From: Pyrenopolyporus hunteri
Lineage: Eukaryota > Ascomycota > Sordariomycetes > Xylariales > Hypoxylaceae
Direction of reading: 5' to 3'
DNA length: 64,000 nucleotides
NCBI GenBank assembly: GCA_902806595.1
Contig: CADCXC010000046.1
Coordinates: 124,001-188,000, forward strand
Shown here: positions 42,948 through 54,618 of the stretch, piece after piece
How the letters are laid out: each line of letters starts with the position of its first letter
Position numbering within the stretch: the first letter of the stretch is position 1
Notes under the pieces: generated by a model
Databases searched by the model: none
Seen by the model: only the letters and a program-made list of their open reading frames with translations
Told to the model about the DNA's origin: nothing
Program-made: the position numbers and the translations under genes

Positions 42948-45663
42948 GTGGGATGCTCGCGAGGGTGTCTGCTCGAGCTGTGGATTAGCCACGTCAGTGA
43001 ATAGGGGTAGTGTTATTGAGTCTGGTAAATTGATTGATATTATTTGTATCGTGGCATACCTACCTAGGCTTATGAGTCATATCCATATCGCGGCGCGGTG
43101 TGATATATCGACGCGTCTACGTAACCCAGTAGATCGCATCGAACCCCCCTTTTTTTCGCGAAGCGATGATTCGCGTTAGCGCTCGCTGTTGGTTTGGTCG
43201 ACTTAGCCTATCAGCGACGCCGAGATATCCCCATTGCTGAAAGATACGGCAAATGAGTAGTAATTGTACATATACTAGGTGATCTAGTCTACTAAATGTG
43301 TAGGAGGGAGGTCCTGTTATATGTATTGTACATTACTGCCAAGATGTTTTGTGCTGTACCTAGAAACGGTCGCTTGACCGCTCGATTTAGCACTCACGTT
43401 AGGTATCCTTAGGAATAGGGAAAATTATCTAGAGTACAACTAATATTTTACTGTATCGTCCGTACTCGACTAGAAATCATGCACCAGTTTCTCAGTTAAG
43501 CAAGGAACGGCGGTCCCGGTGCCCCATACCCCCTTAAGTTGCCCTGACCCGAATGACACCAGCCTGGAGCGCCCTTATCTTAGGATACTGTTAGTTTAAT
43601 TGGGTCAGATTAACATAAACATAGAGGTATTTATAGACTGACGGGATTCTATTAAGCCGCCTTACATGCCTACTTGAAGAAGGCGACTAAACCGATGCTC
43701 AAACCTGTATATGGGCGCATGTGTATTGGTACCTAAGGTACCTAGCTGGATTATACTGACGCGTAAACAGAAGGGTTTAACTTATATAAGGAGTAACATG
43801 CTGCCCATATAGCATGCAACCTTTCGTTTCTAATATATTACGACCTAGTATATTGTAAATATACCTGTCTTTTGTAACGGCACACTGTGTCCTGTTGGTA
43901 AACGATGTAAACCAGTCCTTTGTATGAATCAATATAGATGAAAGCGAATGTTCGATTTGCACATGAACCATCGGATTAAGATGGAACAATCCTTGAGAAT
44001 TTGGCGAAATATATAGGACATTCATCTTCCTACCTTTTGCGAGGGCTACTCCAGTTCCATCTGCAATCATCCACACGTAAATACCCACACCGCGTCAACA
44101 CACCACAAATCAACAGAAACTTCAAATTAACATAAACTTCAAATAAAACTATCGCATTGGCCCCCTTAGAAACCTCCAAGTCGGGACCTATCACAACATA
44201 TACAGAATTATTAAGCGAAGATGTGCTTTAGATCCATCATGGAGCAGCGATGTTCGGCTGGTCACACTTCCGGCTACCGAGAAGCTATCACCGTTATACC
44301 ATGCAAAGAAGCCTTGAAAAACGACTCCTTCGGCTCTTGCTCCGAAGGGATTACAGAAGTAGTACTTGTCGTCAAGCCTTGGGATGACTGCCCGCATTGT
44401 TCAGGCAAATAGGGGTTGGAGTTCTAATCACGTACTCGAATCATTTAAAGGCTTTGATCTTGTTCAAACAATAGGCCCTTAGGGGGCAGATCTAGTCAGT
44501 GATTGTCCTGCTCTGACGGCTTACACAGCCACCCAAGTAGATAGGTACTCACCATAGCAACAATCAGCTACAATGAACGCAGTACTCTATTATTAGGACC
44601 ACACTGTAACAGTAATTTAGAGAATTTTTAATTGAAATACCCATCGTGATTGCCTAACTTAATGAAGAAAAACTGACTGAACAGTTCTTATGGAAGCCTG
44701 TTAATAGATCCTATGTAAATAGGTGAGTCGCGGAGAACCTAGGCCGGTCCCTCTAGAGGCGCGACGTTACAAAACCGTTCGCAAGAACGAATGACGCCTT
44801 AATGGTTCTCACTGATTCTTCCAGCGGAGCTCGTATCTGGCTTGTTGTGTCTGTTAGGAGGCACCCCTTAGGGCCCCTGTATGTCGTTCTGTCACTTTTA
44901 TTACGAAGGCTTCTAGATCCTAAAGTTCGGTGAGCCATAATTCCCACGTCATTAGAACATGGGTATTTGGCATATTGTAACGATACTTAAGGGCAGGCAA
45001 GTACCTACATACATACATGTTTCAACTGTTGATGGTCGGAGCCTCGTCGTTGGGCATGAAACATCCCTACGTGATGTAAACATCAGCTTGCTTAAGGAGG
45101 TACCCAACTTAGGTACCCACCTACCTAGAGGTACGTACGTGTATGCACACAAGTCAGACGGATCATAGGCTATGGACTGTCTCTTAGTCGAGCGGTAATA
45201 CTGACAATTTACCTAGGGGTACCTTCCGACCACAAGTTCGGTATTATAATGTTGTCCTTAACCCGCATGATGGAATGTTCCGGGTGTGATAGATGCTGGG
45301 AGAACGCCATCCAGCTTCTTGGCGGCAACCAATAAATCTGGGGTACAACTAAAGGGCAGACACTAATGTAATAATCGCAAGAATCACCGATGACACCTAT
45401 CTATGGAATACGATTAAATTGGTATAAAATCTGCCCCTTAGCCAGTCCGACCAAGTCCAGGTGTAGGCCTCCTAACCATGAGCGTCGTCTTCTTTCCCCA
45501 AAAACCACTCTCACATTCCCTTACCTCGAACCTCTGGCTATTTCACCCTAGGACCTGCGTACTAGGTTGTCAGTCCATCCGTCCATCGACACTTAATCGT
45601 AATTATATTGGCTTGACCCCTTCCGCCACAACGCGCCTACGATAACTACCACTTAACCTAACA
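42948..45663. other. Long intergenic region, no firm gene
   Basis: About 2.7 kb. A minus-strand frame at 44191-44397 (NPFGARAEGVVFQGFFAWYN...) followed by another at 43777-44088 (GIYVWMIADGTGVALAKG) could be parts of a small gene or relic, but I found no satisfactory join. CCTA motifs lie at 43051-43062 and 45000-45135. Confidence 0.4.
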
Positions 45664-46257
45664 ATGAGCGATAACGCAACCGACCCTATCCCTCCCGCCC
45701 GCCGTCTTGTCCGGCCGCGCATCTCGGAAGACCTCCGTACCGTCCAACCCACCGACGAAGTAAGGCCCACGGAGGGAACACGCCGTATCTCCTTCGGCGG
45801 TTGCATGCAGAGGCTCGAGTCTCGCATTGCCATGACGTTATCACGCGACGTTCTTTACTTCGACGAACCCCTCCCATTCACCTTTCTGTGTTATCTCGAT
45901 GCTTTCAGTAACAAACCCCCTCGAGCCGCTTCCCCGTTGGAGAGGGTCGCCCTGAACCTTGATAAACTATCTTCGAGACATTGGCGACATATACGGTTTG
46001 TGGTCGACAACATGGCCTTGTCACATCTCATTCTAGTCTCGAGCTCGCCGAGGCTGAGGAGATACGCCTTGGCTGTCCCGTTCGATGAATGGGGATTCCG
46101 ATACGTCCCTGAAAAAACATTCGAGGCCGAGGAACCTCGGCTATATCGATCCGGATTGGACGCCGTCAAGATCATTGGCGGTGCTGCAGATGTTGATATA
46201 CGCTATAAGTTTGTTTATATGGGAGAAGAGCAGGAAGAAATAAACCGTGAGGGTTAA
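45664..46257 (+). CDS. Hypothetical protein (197 aa)
   Basis: A single exon with an ATG at 45664 in AACAATGAGC context. The first 45 residues are proline- and arginine-rich and probably disordered. The remainder (about 50-185) looks globular, with a MTLSRDVLYFDEPLPFTFLCYLDAF segment, a helical RVALNLDKLSSRHWRHIRFV and a C-terminal YRSGLDAVKIIGGAADVDIR. I do not recognise the family. No signal peptide, membrane helix or cysteine pattern. It stands alone between two non-coding stretches. Confidence 0.55.
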   Translation: MSDNATDPIPPARRLVRPRISEDLRTVQPTDEVRPTEGTRRISFGGCMQRLESRIAMTLSRDVLYFDEPLPFTFLCYLDAFSNKPPRAASPLERVALNLDKLSSRHWRHIRFVVDNMALSHLILVSSSPRLRRYALAVPFDEWGFRYVPEKTFEAEEPRLYRSGLDAVKIIGGAADVDIRYKFVYMGEEQEEINREG

Positions 46258-47217
46258 TGGATGGCATAGTTTTGGGTTGGTTTGAGGTCGTGTTGTGCGG
46301 TTTGGCAAATTAGATGCTGGCCATCTACCTAGGCAACTATTGAACAGAGACGTGGATATGCCGGTTAGATTGAGAAGGACTGGGAACAGGGCTGCAAACT
46401 TTCGACTATGATATTTCTTTGTAACTCATCTCTTCTCGATAGCATAGATGCTAGCCATAAGATTATCGATTTTTGATTCAACCTACGTGGTAGCCACCTA
46501 ACCTCGCGAACATATAAGGTTATATACCCAGGTATTCTAACGTGAGGGTCGCTTAGCGGTTGATTGAGTTGTACGCTTTGCGAACATCGAGTCTGTGACA
46601 AGGGCTATTGATTACCGCGACCAGCCCCTGGCCCGAGAGAATGATCAGGCTGGTCAAGGTTCAGATGCTAAGAGATGGAAATCTGATGATCGTCGATTGG
46701 GCCCACAAGAATCCCGGCCTGGATTAGCGGAACCGGGGACCCTGGACGTCTTCCCGATTCGTCGTTTGGGGTACTATATAGTCTTCGCCTTTGCTCCGCC
46801 GGAGACAACGATGGTTGGTGGTGCGTCCTACGGCCGATAATTGTCAGTGTCATGATTTTTACTCGCATTCTCAGCCCTTTGGCTATAGCGTCATTAGCAA
46901 CACGGGACTGTGATGTTGGCGAGGAGGCCGAGGTTAGCGGGGAGAATTATAAGCACTCAGACTACACATAAGACGTAACAAGTTCTCCCAATGATGTACG
47001 GGTACGGTGTTCTCGTTTTAGTTCCGTAGGGCCAAGGCTGATTATGATGCGCAGTAATGAGTTTGGTGGTTCTATCTCAACACGCCATCTAAAACTGTAC
47101 ATATGCAACAGAGGCCGTTGACTGCAGTTATGTCTTAACACATGTGTAGCAGCACCCCAAGCATACGACCGTCTAATACGCTAAGTCTCGTGAGTGGTGA
47201 TACAGATCTAAATGGTA
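46258..47217. other. Intergenic region
   Basis: About 1 kb with no supported gene; the 3' ends of the hypothetical gene and of COQ1 converge here. Confidence 0.4.
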
Positions 47218-48627
47218 TTATTTTTGGCGTTTCAGCGTATTCATCGCCATCTCTACAAGGCCGTCCTTCGCCTCGCTCGGTGGGAAGTTGTGGAGGGCTG
47301 TGATGGCCTGTTGACAGTAGTCTTCTGCGAGCGCTCTCGTCTGTTCGATCCCGTCGCTTTTGTAGACGAGCTCGCGTGCCTGTGAAAGACGTTAGTGTGC
47401 TACTTATGCTGCATTTATTCGTTTCGAGCTTACTCTTTGCACGTCGCCCTCCTGTCCGAATTTTCTGCCTACCAATACACCTAACTCCGGCGTCGTCTTC
47501 CACGCAAACAATAAAGGAGCAGTCGCAAGGCCTAGTTCTAAGTCTGCGCCGGCAGGCTTCCCTAGGTCGCTTCCGGACTTGGTATAATCCAACATATCGT
47601 CCACTAGCTGAAATGCTAGACCCAAGTTCTTTCCATATAAATAAGCGGCATCAACCGTAGGCGCGTCTGCTCGGCCTAGGAGCGCAGCCGCACGACACGA
47701 CTTCGATATTAAGCTGGCCGTCTTAAGATATGTCTTTTGTAAATAGTAAGTAAATATGTCCTCAGACCATTTCGGGTTCCGTTCGTCCCGCGCGGTGTTT
47801 TTCAGCTGCATGAATTCGCCCTCCACTAGGTTTGCGATTACAGTCGCCAGAAGCTCAACAACCTCGGCGTTGCGCAGCCTCGCGAGAGCAACAGACGCCC
47901 TTCCCAAAAGAAAATCACCTGCCAAAACCGCCATCTTATTCCCAAATTCAAAATTTGCGGAGGGGGACCCCCGGCGCGAGACGGAGTGGTCTATAACATC
48001 GTCGTGGAGGAGCGACGCGGTGTGAATTAACTCGGTGATCTCGGCTAGTCGGCGCTGGGAGGGAAGGACGTCGCTCTCCGTCGACTCGGGTTGCGATGAG
48101 AAGTCGGCGTGGGGCGACGAGGGATTGACGTCAGCGAGGACGTTTAGCGGGGATATCGACGAGTCTATTGTGACTATTGTCTGCGGTGACGGCGCTTCGG
48201 GAGCTTTGGGACATAACGACGTTGCTCTAGACATGAGTAAAACTATTAAAGGTCGCACGTGTTTTCCCTCGGACTGCGTGTAATATTTTGCGACTCGATC
48301 TAAAGAAGGATGCCCGGAGCCGAGAAGCTGTCGAATATTTCCAGTTAAATGTTTCATTTCCTTGGCGACGATCCGTAGAGGGTCGATCGGGAGCTCAGAC
48401 TTGGTGGCTCGGGTAACCGCTTTGGATACCATATTCGAGGCCACCGAGACCGCTGCCGCCCATGCTGACAATCGTTTGGGACTATTATGATATAACGATC
48501 GGGATATACGTATTCTGAGATCTAGAGAAGTCGCTCTCCGACAATCCGAGCAGGGCGAAAAGACTGAGGATCGGCCGGGCGCAGCGCGCGCTTTGAAGAG
48601 CACGGAAGCTCCCGTTCGAAGCTGCAT
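47218..48627 (-). CDS. COQ1: Mitochondrial polyprenyl diphosphate synthase (ubiquinone side chain)
   Basis: Exons 48627-47434 and 47379-47218 (54-bp intron) give 451 residues. This trans-prenyltransferase builds the isoprenoid tail of coenzyme Q from isopentenyl diphosphate. It has the first Asp-rich motif DDVID (about 209-213, in LLHDDVIDHSVSRRG) and the second DDMLD (about 343-347, in LAFQLVDDMLDYT), plus GKHVRPLIVLLMSRA for substrate binding and a C-terminal RARELVYKSDGIEQTRALA. The N-terminal 60 residues are basic and Ser-rich (MQLRTGASVLFKARAAPGRS), fitting mitochondrial import. The frame extends upstream to a TTG (48669), so I used the first ATG. An insert of about 50 residues before the first Asp motif (SPQTIVTIDSSISPLNVLAD) is typical of fungal Coq1. 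The tail length made cannot be read from the sequence. Confidence 0.94.
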
Positions 48628-49161
48628 GGCGTCCGATTTCCTGGCTCTAGGATTACTCCAAGGGCCCAATTAGTCTGGAGAAGTTGTAGATAGGTGGTCG
48701 AAGCATTGGTGATATGACAAGGACGGAATTTGGGGAGTCGAAATCGGACCCCGGGGAGGTTTTTGGTATTGTGGCGCACTTTGACGCTGACTGACTTTCA
48801 CGATTCGAAAATTCGACTTAGACCAGAGCCGTAAAAGGTAACTCCGATACTTCCATGAGGTACCCCACATAACCACCTATCAAGTTGAGCCGGTGTGTCG
48901 CCGAAGCGCCACTATACATTAGGCCAGGTACACTTCCCTTAGTGCTGTTTATCATGTGTGTGTATTGTGTGGCTTGGGCTAGGGATAGCTTAGCTTTAAT
49001 AATTAGGTAGGTACCTGGTAAGTAGGATATTAACGTGTGGCTGAAATCTCGCGCCGCCCGAGGCAGCTGTAATTCGACTAAGCTTCGATCGGATTTGTTT
49101 CCCTTCGCATTATCTCATCTTCGCTTCTCACCCATGAAAATGTTCAACATCATAACGCAAC
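48628..49161. other. Divergent promoter region between COQ1 and the VMA12-like gene
   Basis: About 0.5 kb, with a TAGG palindrome at 49003-49018. Both genes are transcribed away from it. Confidence 0.45.
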
Positions 49162-50037
49162 ATGGTGCTTCTCACTATGACCCCCTCCATAGTGGAGTCA
49201 TTGAATCGATTAGATGAGAACAAAAATGATGATGCCCACCAGAATGACGAGAGTAGCGGTTCCAATTCGACGAGCAACGGCGAGCCATCGTTGAAAACTC
49301 CTTCGATCGGAAATCCTATAAGTCACGGGCAAATTCTCGATATTTGGAGGCGCTTAAAGAATGAAAGCGGGAATAGGATAGGATTGGAACAGTTGCTTCG
49401 GGGCGCCATCGTCTACGTACCTCCTCCGCCACCAAAACCAGAGCCTGTCCGTCACCTACCCCTCAGTGCCACGTACATTGTCTAACTTCAGTATCCGCAG
49501 ACCGCAGAATATAAGGCATTAATGGCTCGACTGCGTCGTGAAGAAGAAGAAAGGTCTTACGAGCGCATGCTGAAAAAAGCGCCCCAAGAGTCATTTTCCC
49601 AGAGGTTCCCCTCAGCTTCTATGGCCCATTCATTCGCCGAGGTCAATCGACCGTCCAGAGCTTCGGATATAGGAGACGAAATCGAACACGGAGACGTCCA
49701 GAAGCAGATTACCTTGGTTATAAACTTCCTAGTCAGCGTCTTCGGTTGCGGTGTCGCGCTCTGGATGGCTGCTAGGTGGTGGAGTGTTCCGGCCCGACTA
49801 TTCCTAAGTCTAGGTGGCAGCATCCTCGTCGCTATCGCCGAAGTCGCCGTTTACTCCGCTTATACATGGCGAATGGCAGAAGGTGAGAAGCAGCAGAAGA
49901 AAAGGAAGGAAATCAAAGAGATTGTCCAAACTTGGGTTGTCGGAGAAGAAATCAGCAGTAAGGGCAACGAAGAACCAAAGCGAGAGATGGCAGAACCCGA
50001 GACGAGTCTTCGCCGAAGGATTAAGGGCCCGACGTAA
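49162..50037 (+). CDS. VMA12: V-ATPase assembly factor, Vma12/TMEM199-like
   Basis: Exons 49162-49446 and 49501-50037 give 273 residues. The family is an endoplasmic-reticulum membrane factor that with Vma21/Vma22 assembles the V0 sector. Visible features: N-terminal helical domain (ILDIWRRLKNES, GLEQLLRGAIVYVPPPPPKPEP), the conserved EYKALMARLRREEEERSYERML just after the intron, and two membrane segments near 165-215 (ITLVINFLVSVFGCGVALWM and ARLFLSLGGSILVAIAEVAV), followed by a charged cytosolic tail. The intron acceptor is ambiguous among three close AGs (49491-49507); I used the one at 49500, which keeps TAEYKALMARL. The Asn- and Ser-rich insert at 20-45 is a lineage feature. Start: the ATG in AACATGGTGC. 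Confidence 0.88.
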
Positions 50038-50616
50038 TATTAATGATGACATGGAATTCACTCCATAAGGTATCCCGTAATATTGTCCTCGGTTCCGACA
50101 GAAGGAATTCAACTCTCCGGATAGGCAGTTGCCAAGCAAATCCTGCCGTCTGTTGACAACTGTGCGGGGAATTTGGCATTCTTCTCCCACACTGCCATTT
50201 AGTCATTTGCCCCACCTTCGCGTTTTCCGGCGACGCGTCTCCAGAATTTCGCACCAATTTACGCGTGCCGCATTTATTACAGAAAATCATCTCGCATTTT
50301 GGCGACCTTGGAGAGGCTTTCGCATCTTTAAATTTGGTTAGGGATAAAAAAAAAAAAAGGCGACCGCATTCATCTTTAGGATACCCTCAACCTTATTATA
50401 CTTACTCAATGCGAATTCTTCTTAATCGCCAAGAACCTTGGATCTAATTCCGACTCGATTTCATATTGAATGGTCATACGTAATAATTGCCATGGCGTCC
50501 TCATGCCACGAGGTGGTCGGTGAGCTGAAGTACGCACTTGTATAGGTCGTTGCCCGAATTTACGATGGAACTAATGATAATATGACAGAGCCGTCAGTAC
50601 ACCACAAGGCGAATTG
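50038..50616. other. Intergenic region
   Basis: A poly-A run lies at 50347-50358. No gene is supported. Confidence 0.4.
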
Positions 50617-51411
50617 ATGTCTTCGCACCATTCTTACGCTCTTCGAACATCGAGCAGTTCTCGTAATCGACCGCTCCGCACTTATGGCAAGCGTTCTTCA
50701 TCGACCGACAAGGAAGAACCCAGATCGAAAAAGCGGCGCATTGAGGCTACCGGGACGACGACATCGCCTGAGGAAAAAGGGTCAACCGCCCGTACCAGCA
50801 TTTCTCCTTCTCCTATCCTACCTACGGAGCAACCACCGAAGAAAGGAACAATCACTAGCTATTTTAGAGTCCTTCCGCCATCCTCAAGCAGCACCATACA
50901 GTCGTCGGAACCACCCTCTGAAGCTACCGAACCTACCAGCACGCCTCCATCATCCCCCCCCTCGCGTGGCGCTCAGCCGAAGAAACGGCGAAGGCTCACT
51001 ACGCGTATGATACGCCGGGCCGGATCCATAGTATCGAAGATAGAAGATGGAGCCGAAGGGGGCGAAGGGACGGAAGCATCAGACACACTGGACAACGGGC
51101 TAATGTCGCCTATCAGCCCAGCAGATACGTTATCCAACCCAACGTTGGAAACGTCCAGTCCGCTGGACACGCAACGGAGGAAACGGTCGGACGCCGGGAA
51201 ACGTGGGCAAAGTATGAAGCAGGTCTCAAAGCCCGCCACTGTTCAGACAACGTTGAGCCTCTCAATTGAGGACAAAGGGTTTACTGAGTGCAAGGAATGC
51301 GCTATGCTATACAATCCCCTACACAAGGAAGACGCAAAATATCATGCGAGGCGCCACGCAGCATTACTGAAAGCGAAGTCGAGTTCCCCCAATAATGAAA
51401 AATTAGATTAA
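50617..51411 (+). CDS. Small protein with ESCO-type C2H2 zinc finger (no acetyltransferase domain)
   Basis: A single exon, 264 residues. I used the ATG at 50617 since the frame's longer start is a TTG three bases earlier. Nearly the whole N-terminal 215 residues is Ser/Thr/Pro-rich and basic with nuclear-localisation-like runs (KKRRIE, PKKRRRLTTR). At about 75-85 KKGTITSYF resembles a PCNA-interacting (PIP) box. The C-terminal finger at about 210-255 reads QTTLSLSIEDKGFTECKECA, then MLYNPLHKEDAKYHARRH, i.e. C-x2-C...H-x3-H as in the zf-C2H2_3 domain at the start of Eco1/ESCO cohesin acetyltransferases. The acetyltransferase domain is absent and I saw no continuation in the downstream sequence. 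This could be a complete small cohesin- or replication-linked protein or a gene with a missed downstream exon. Confidence 0.72.
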   Translation: MSSHHSYALRTSSSSRNRPLRTYGKRSSSTDKEEPRSKKRRIEATGTTTSPEEKGSTARTSISPSPILPTEQPPKKGTITSYFRVLPPSSSSTIQSSEPPSEATEPTSTPPSSPPSRGAQPKKRRRLTTRMIRRAGSIVSKIEDGAEGGEGTEASDTLDNGLMSPISPADTLSNPTLETSSPLDTQRRKRSDAGKRGQSMKQVSKPATVQTTLSLSIEDKGFTECKECAMLYNPLHKEDAKYHARRHAALLKAKSSSPNNEKLD

Positions 51412-54400
51412 ATGCCCACCATTAATGTTTTCCTCGAGGCCACGTGCCCCAGTGCTGAGACCCAGACCCCGACACGGATTCGACATAGTTAGTAACTACC
51501 GTGCTTATCTCGATAGGCTCCTTAGTCCCTTTTTCCCCTTAGCGATTCTACCCAAGACCTGCCTCACTAAATGCAAAAGGACTAGGGAAGCATTTTGAAT
51601 ATCTGCTTACGGCTGGAGATTAGGAGAAAGGCGGCACCTTCCGATGTCACCAAGAAGCGTGACGAACTCGGGAGCAATGGTGTGCATATGCAGCACCATC
51701 CTCACGTCGTCGAGTCAATCCTGCATGATCGGAATCGTTTTCCTACGGCCAGTCGGGCCAAGGAGTCGAGTGAAGGCGATAGAGAATTGTAAAGTCTCGA
51801 AAATGGCCCGGTGTAGGTTTTCAGTGGGGAGAGAACATAAGGCCGAGCAATTGAAGTCGGCATTACGACCTTTGAAGTTCAGCCGCAGCATGATCAATTT
51901 AACTATAGGCGAATATTGACGAGTAGTTGACGAGATAGCCCCTGACGACCCCCCTGGCATCATATGCCGGCAAAGCTTGGCATAAATTGTGTCAGCACTG
52001 CCGCAATTTTTGTCGGCATTCCCCTTTTTCCCAGCCGCCGATCCAGCAGAGGTCATTTATAATAAATGACAATGAGCAACTGTTGCTTGGAAAATCTACT
52101 CGGATCTCTCCCCACACTTGAAGCCAACGCCAGACATCCGGATATTGTGTTCTTTAGACGTTCCAGGTCTAATGAGCGGGAAACAGGGGAATTTGCCTCC
52201 TACACACCTACAGCTTATTCCTCGATCACTTGAGCCACGACGATTGCGTGTAATGAAGGCAGATGTTGTAGGTTGGTGCTTTTGGCCCTCACGAATGAAC
52301 ATTGCCGGCTTCATGTTAACCATACACATCTAACATCTATTCCTCTAACTTCCACATTAATCTTGCTGATCGTTCGCGTATTCCTCGGATCTTCTTCTAC
52401 GCGGCGTACACTCAATTCACGTCTTTGGATCACTACCCCCTATTCTTGCTTTACTAGCGGATTTTGGTCAGTAGATTCGCATGTTCCCACCCGCTTCAGA
52501 AGTGGATTGATAAGCTATCGGAGCACTGAATACCGCCGTATTTCCCATTATATTATACAGTCGTGCACCTTTGTCTCTTCCGTATTCCAAGCTCTAGTCT
52601 CACCAAAAAAAAAAAAAAAAAATCGATCGCCGCCGACGCGCAATTACCACGGTAGTTATACCGCCGCTCTGGAGCACCGCGCGCTGATAGACCACCGGAG
52701 TGATGATAAGGCAACCCACTCCTTGTACTTAAATGTATGTGTTTACGGAAGAAGAAGAAGAAGCATGTTTTGTCCACGTGCCACCCGCATACCGGCATTA
52801 GAAAACATAAAGGATTCCTAAGCAGGATTCTCGTGCGAGGTGTGATGGGTTTGTTTGTAATTCATCCGAATAGGATCGTCTGTAACTAATGGCAATGTGA
52901 GAGTACCTACTGTATACAACTCACGCTGCGTATCTCCATTTCGAATAGTTCATTCGGGGAATCCTCCCCCACCTCGTCTTTCGTCATCCAGGTAAATTGG
53001 TATGACTGAAAGGAGTCAGGCGTCTTAGTATAGGAAAGCAATATACTGTAAATCTTCATTTTTCCCAACTTGTATCAGACAAACCGTCGATTTCTAGTAG
53101 TTCAGTTGATCGTGGGGGGTGGGATTCATTGGGTACCTAGGAGGTATCTATCGTCCTGTATATAAAGCTTCCTTGGATAGCGGGGTTTGCCGTTGGGGAT
53201 TTACGGGCCGGACATGTGGAGCGTGTAGCTCCGACACAAAGTCTTACACGACACGGTGCAACTGCAACGCATGTTGATAACACTCAACTCGAGGTAAGAC
53301 GAAGTTACCTACCTGTTTAAATTAAACTGCTTCGAAAATCCTTGATTCTGTATAACACCATGTTCTTTGGATATAAGGAGAAGCTAGTACATCGTTCATG
53401 TGTGATGCAAACACCCGGTCCCAACGCCGTGCTTCTTGATCTGCCGACCAATCTACCCACGAGATAGTCCAGGATGTCCAGGATTCAAATTACTTAGATC
53501 TCACCCGCTTCGGGCCAAGCCAGGAGTCTGAGGGCTTTATCGCGATTTCACCTATAGCCCAGGCTACAGACACGGCTCCATAATAATCAATTACTGTCGA
53601 ACTAGGAGGTAGTCCAGAACAAAGTCCTAAGCGCCCTGTATGTGAAGCTAATGGACAATTACCTAAAAGGGTAGGTTTAATACCCAGGCGGCCAATCAGG
53701 TTTAAGGAACCTTAACTATCCAGTCAGGGCCTGATATCGGTAGTTGCGTGCCCACCATGGCCCATGTATCTGGGTTTTTGGTTGATACATGTACTCGTAG
53801 GTACACAACGTACCTCATGTTTGCTAGGTACCCATAGAAAGGCTGCTATTCCCCCTATACGTAGTACGGGTTATATGTAAATGTGTGTAAATCTGCATTA
53901 AAGCAGGTACAATATCTCACTTACATATAGGCGAATAAGGTGCCACGCGCCGTCCCTGTGATCGTCGGGTACCTACGTACTGTAACCCCCTGACACGTGC
54001 TGGCCATTCTGTGGCTAGGGACGTAGATGTTTACACTCTTCTCTCGGTATCGTCTAATATCGTCTAATATCATCTAATTTTCTAGTTACACCAATCATGT
54101 GCACATCATGTTAGTTTCTTTTCCTCACATACATAGAAATCCTAAGGAATGGACAACTATCTTTCGTACATCCTCCAAAACTACCATCATCCATCTACTC
54201 CATCCACCCTATCTCCCAGGAAGTTACTGTTATTGACACTGAGACATTCCCGATGTCGAAATATTAGTTGCCGCGTATTCTCCGTTCCGCCGTATATTCA
54301 ACCGCCTTATGCAGCTACTTCTCGGCCATTTATTGCCATACAACCAAATTCTCATTATTAGTTCTGCCGAAACGCTCCAACTTCCTAGCACTAACATCAC

Positions 54401-54618
54401 CCGCCTATTCCGAAGAGATTCCCCACCCTATCTGTGAGAACCATTCTATACCTGCTTCTCTGCCACTAAGAAGTGAGTAATACTACACATTCATGAAGTC
54501 ATATATATGTCATGCTGTGCCTCATAATCTAGTAAAGGGGCCATTCGATCATTGGTCTCCTATGGGCAGACTACTCTAACACATTCTCCTGCATCAAAGG
54601 ACGGAAACCGAACGAATC
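51412..54618. other. Long intergenic region
   Basis: About 3.2 kb. No convincing gene. It has a poly-A run (52603-52621), a GAA repeat (52748-52763) and a short ATCGTCTAAT tandem (54048-54078). A minus frame at 51715-52056 ends in IMQD, which is reminiscent of transposase-like sequence, but nothing else supports that. The last 600 bp would hold the glutaminase promoter. Confidence 0.45.

Noticed and set aside
42042..42992. A 316-residue minus-strand open frame over the AsaB-like gene
   Set aside because: It is antisense to a recognised protein, rich in Arg, Ala and Pro, and explained by GC-rich third positions.
51715..52056. A minus frame ending IMQD, suggestive of a mariner-type transposase
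   Set aside because: No DDE context or terminal repeats could be seen and the following frame is closed.
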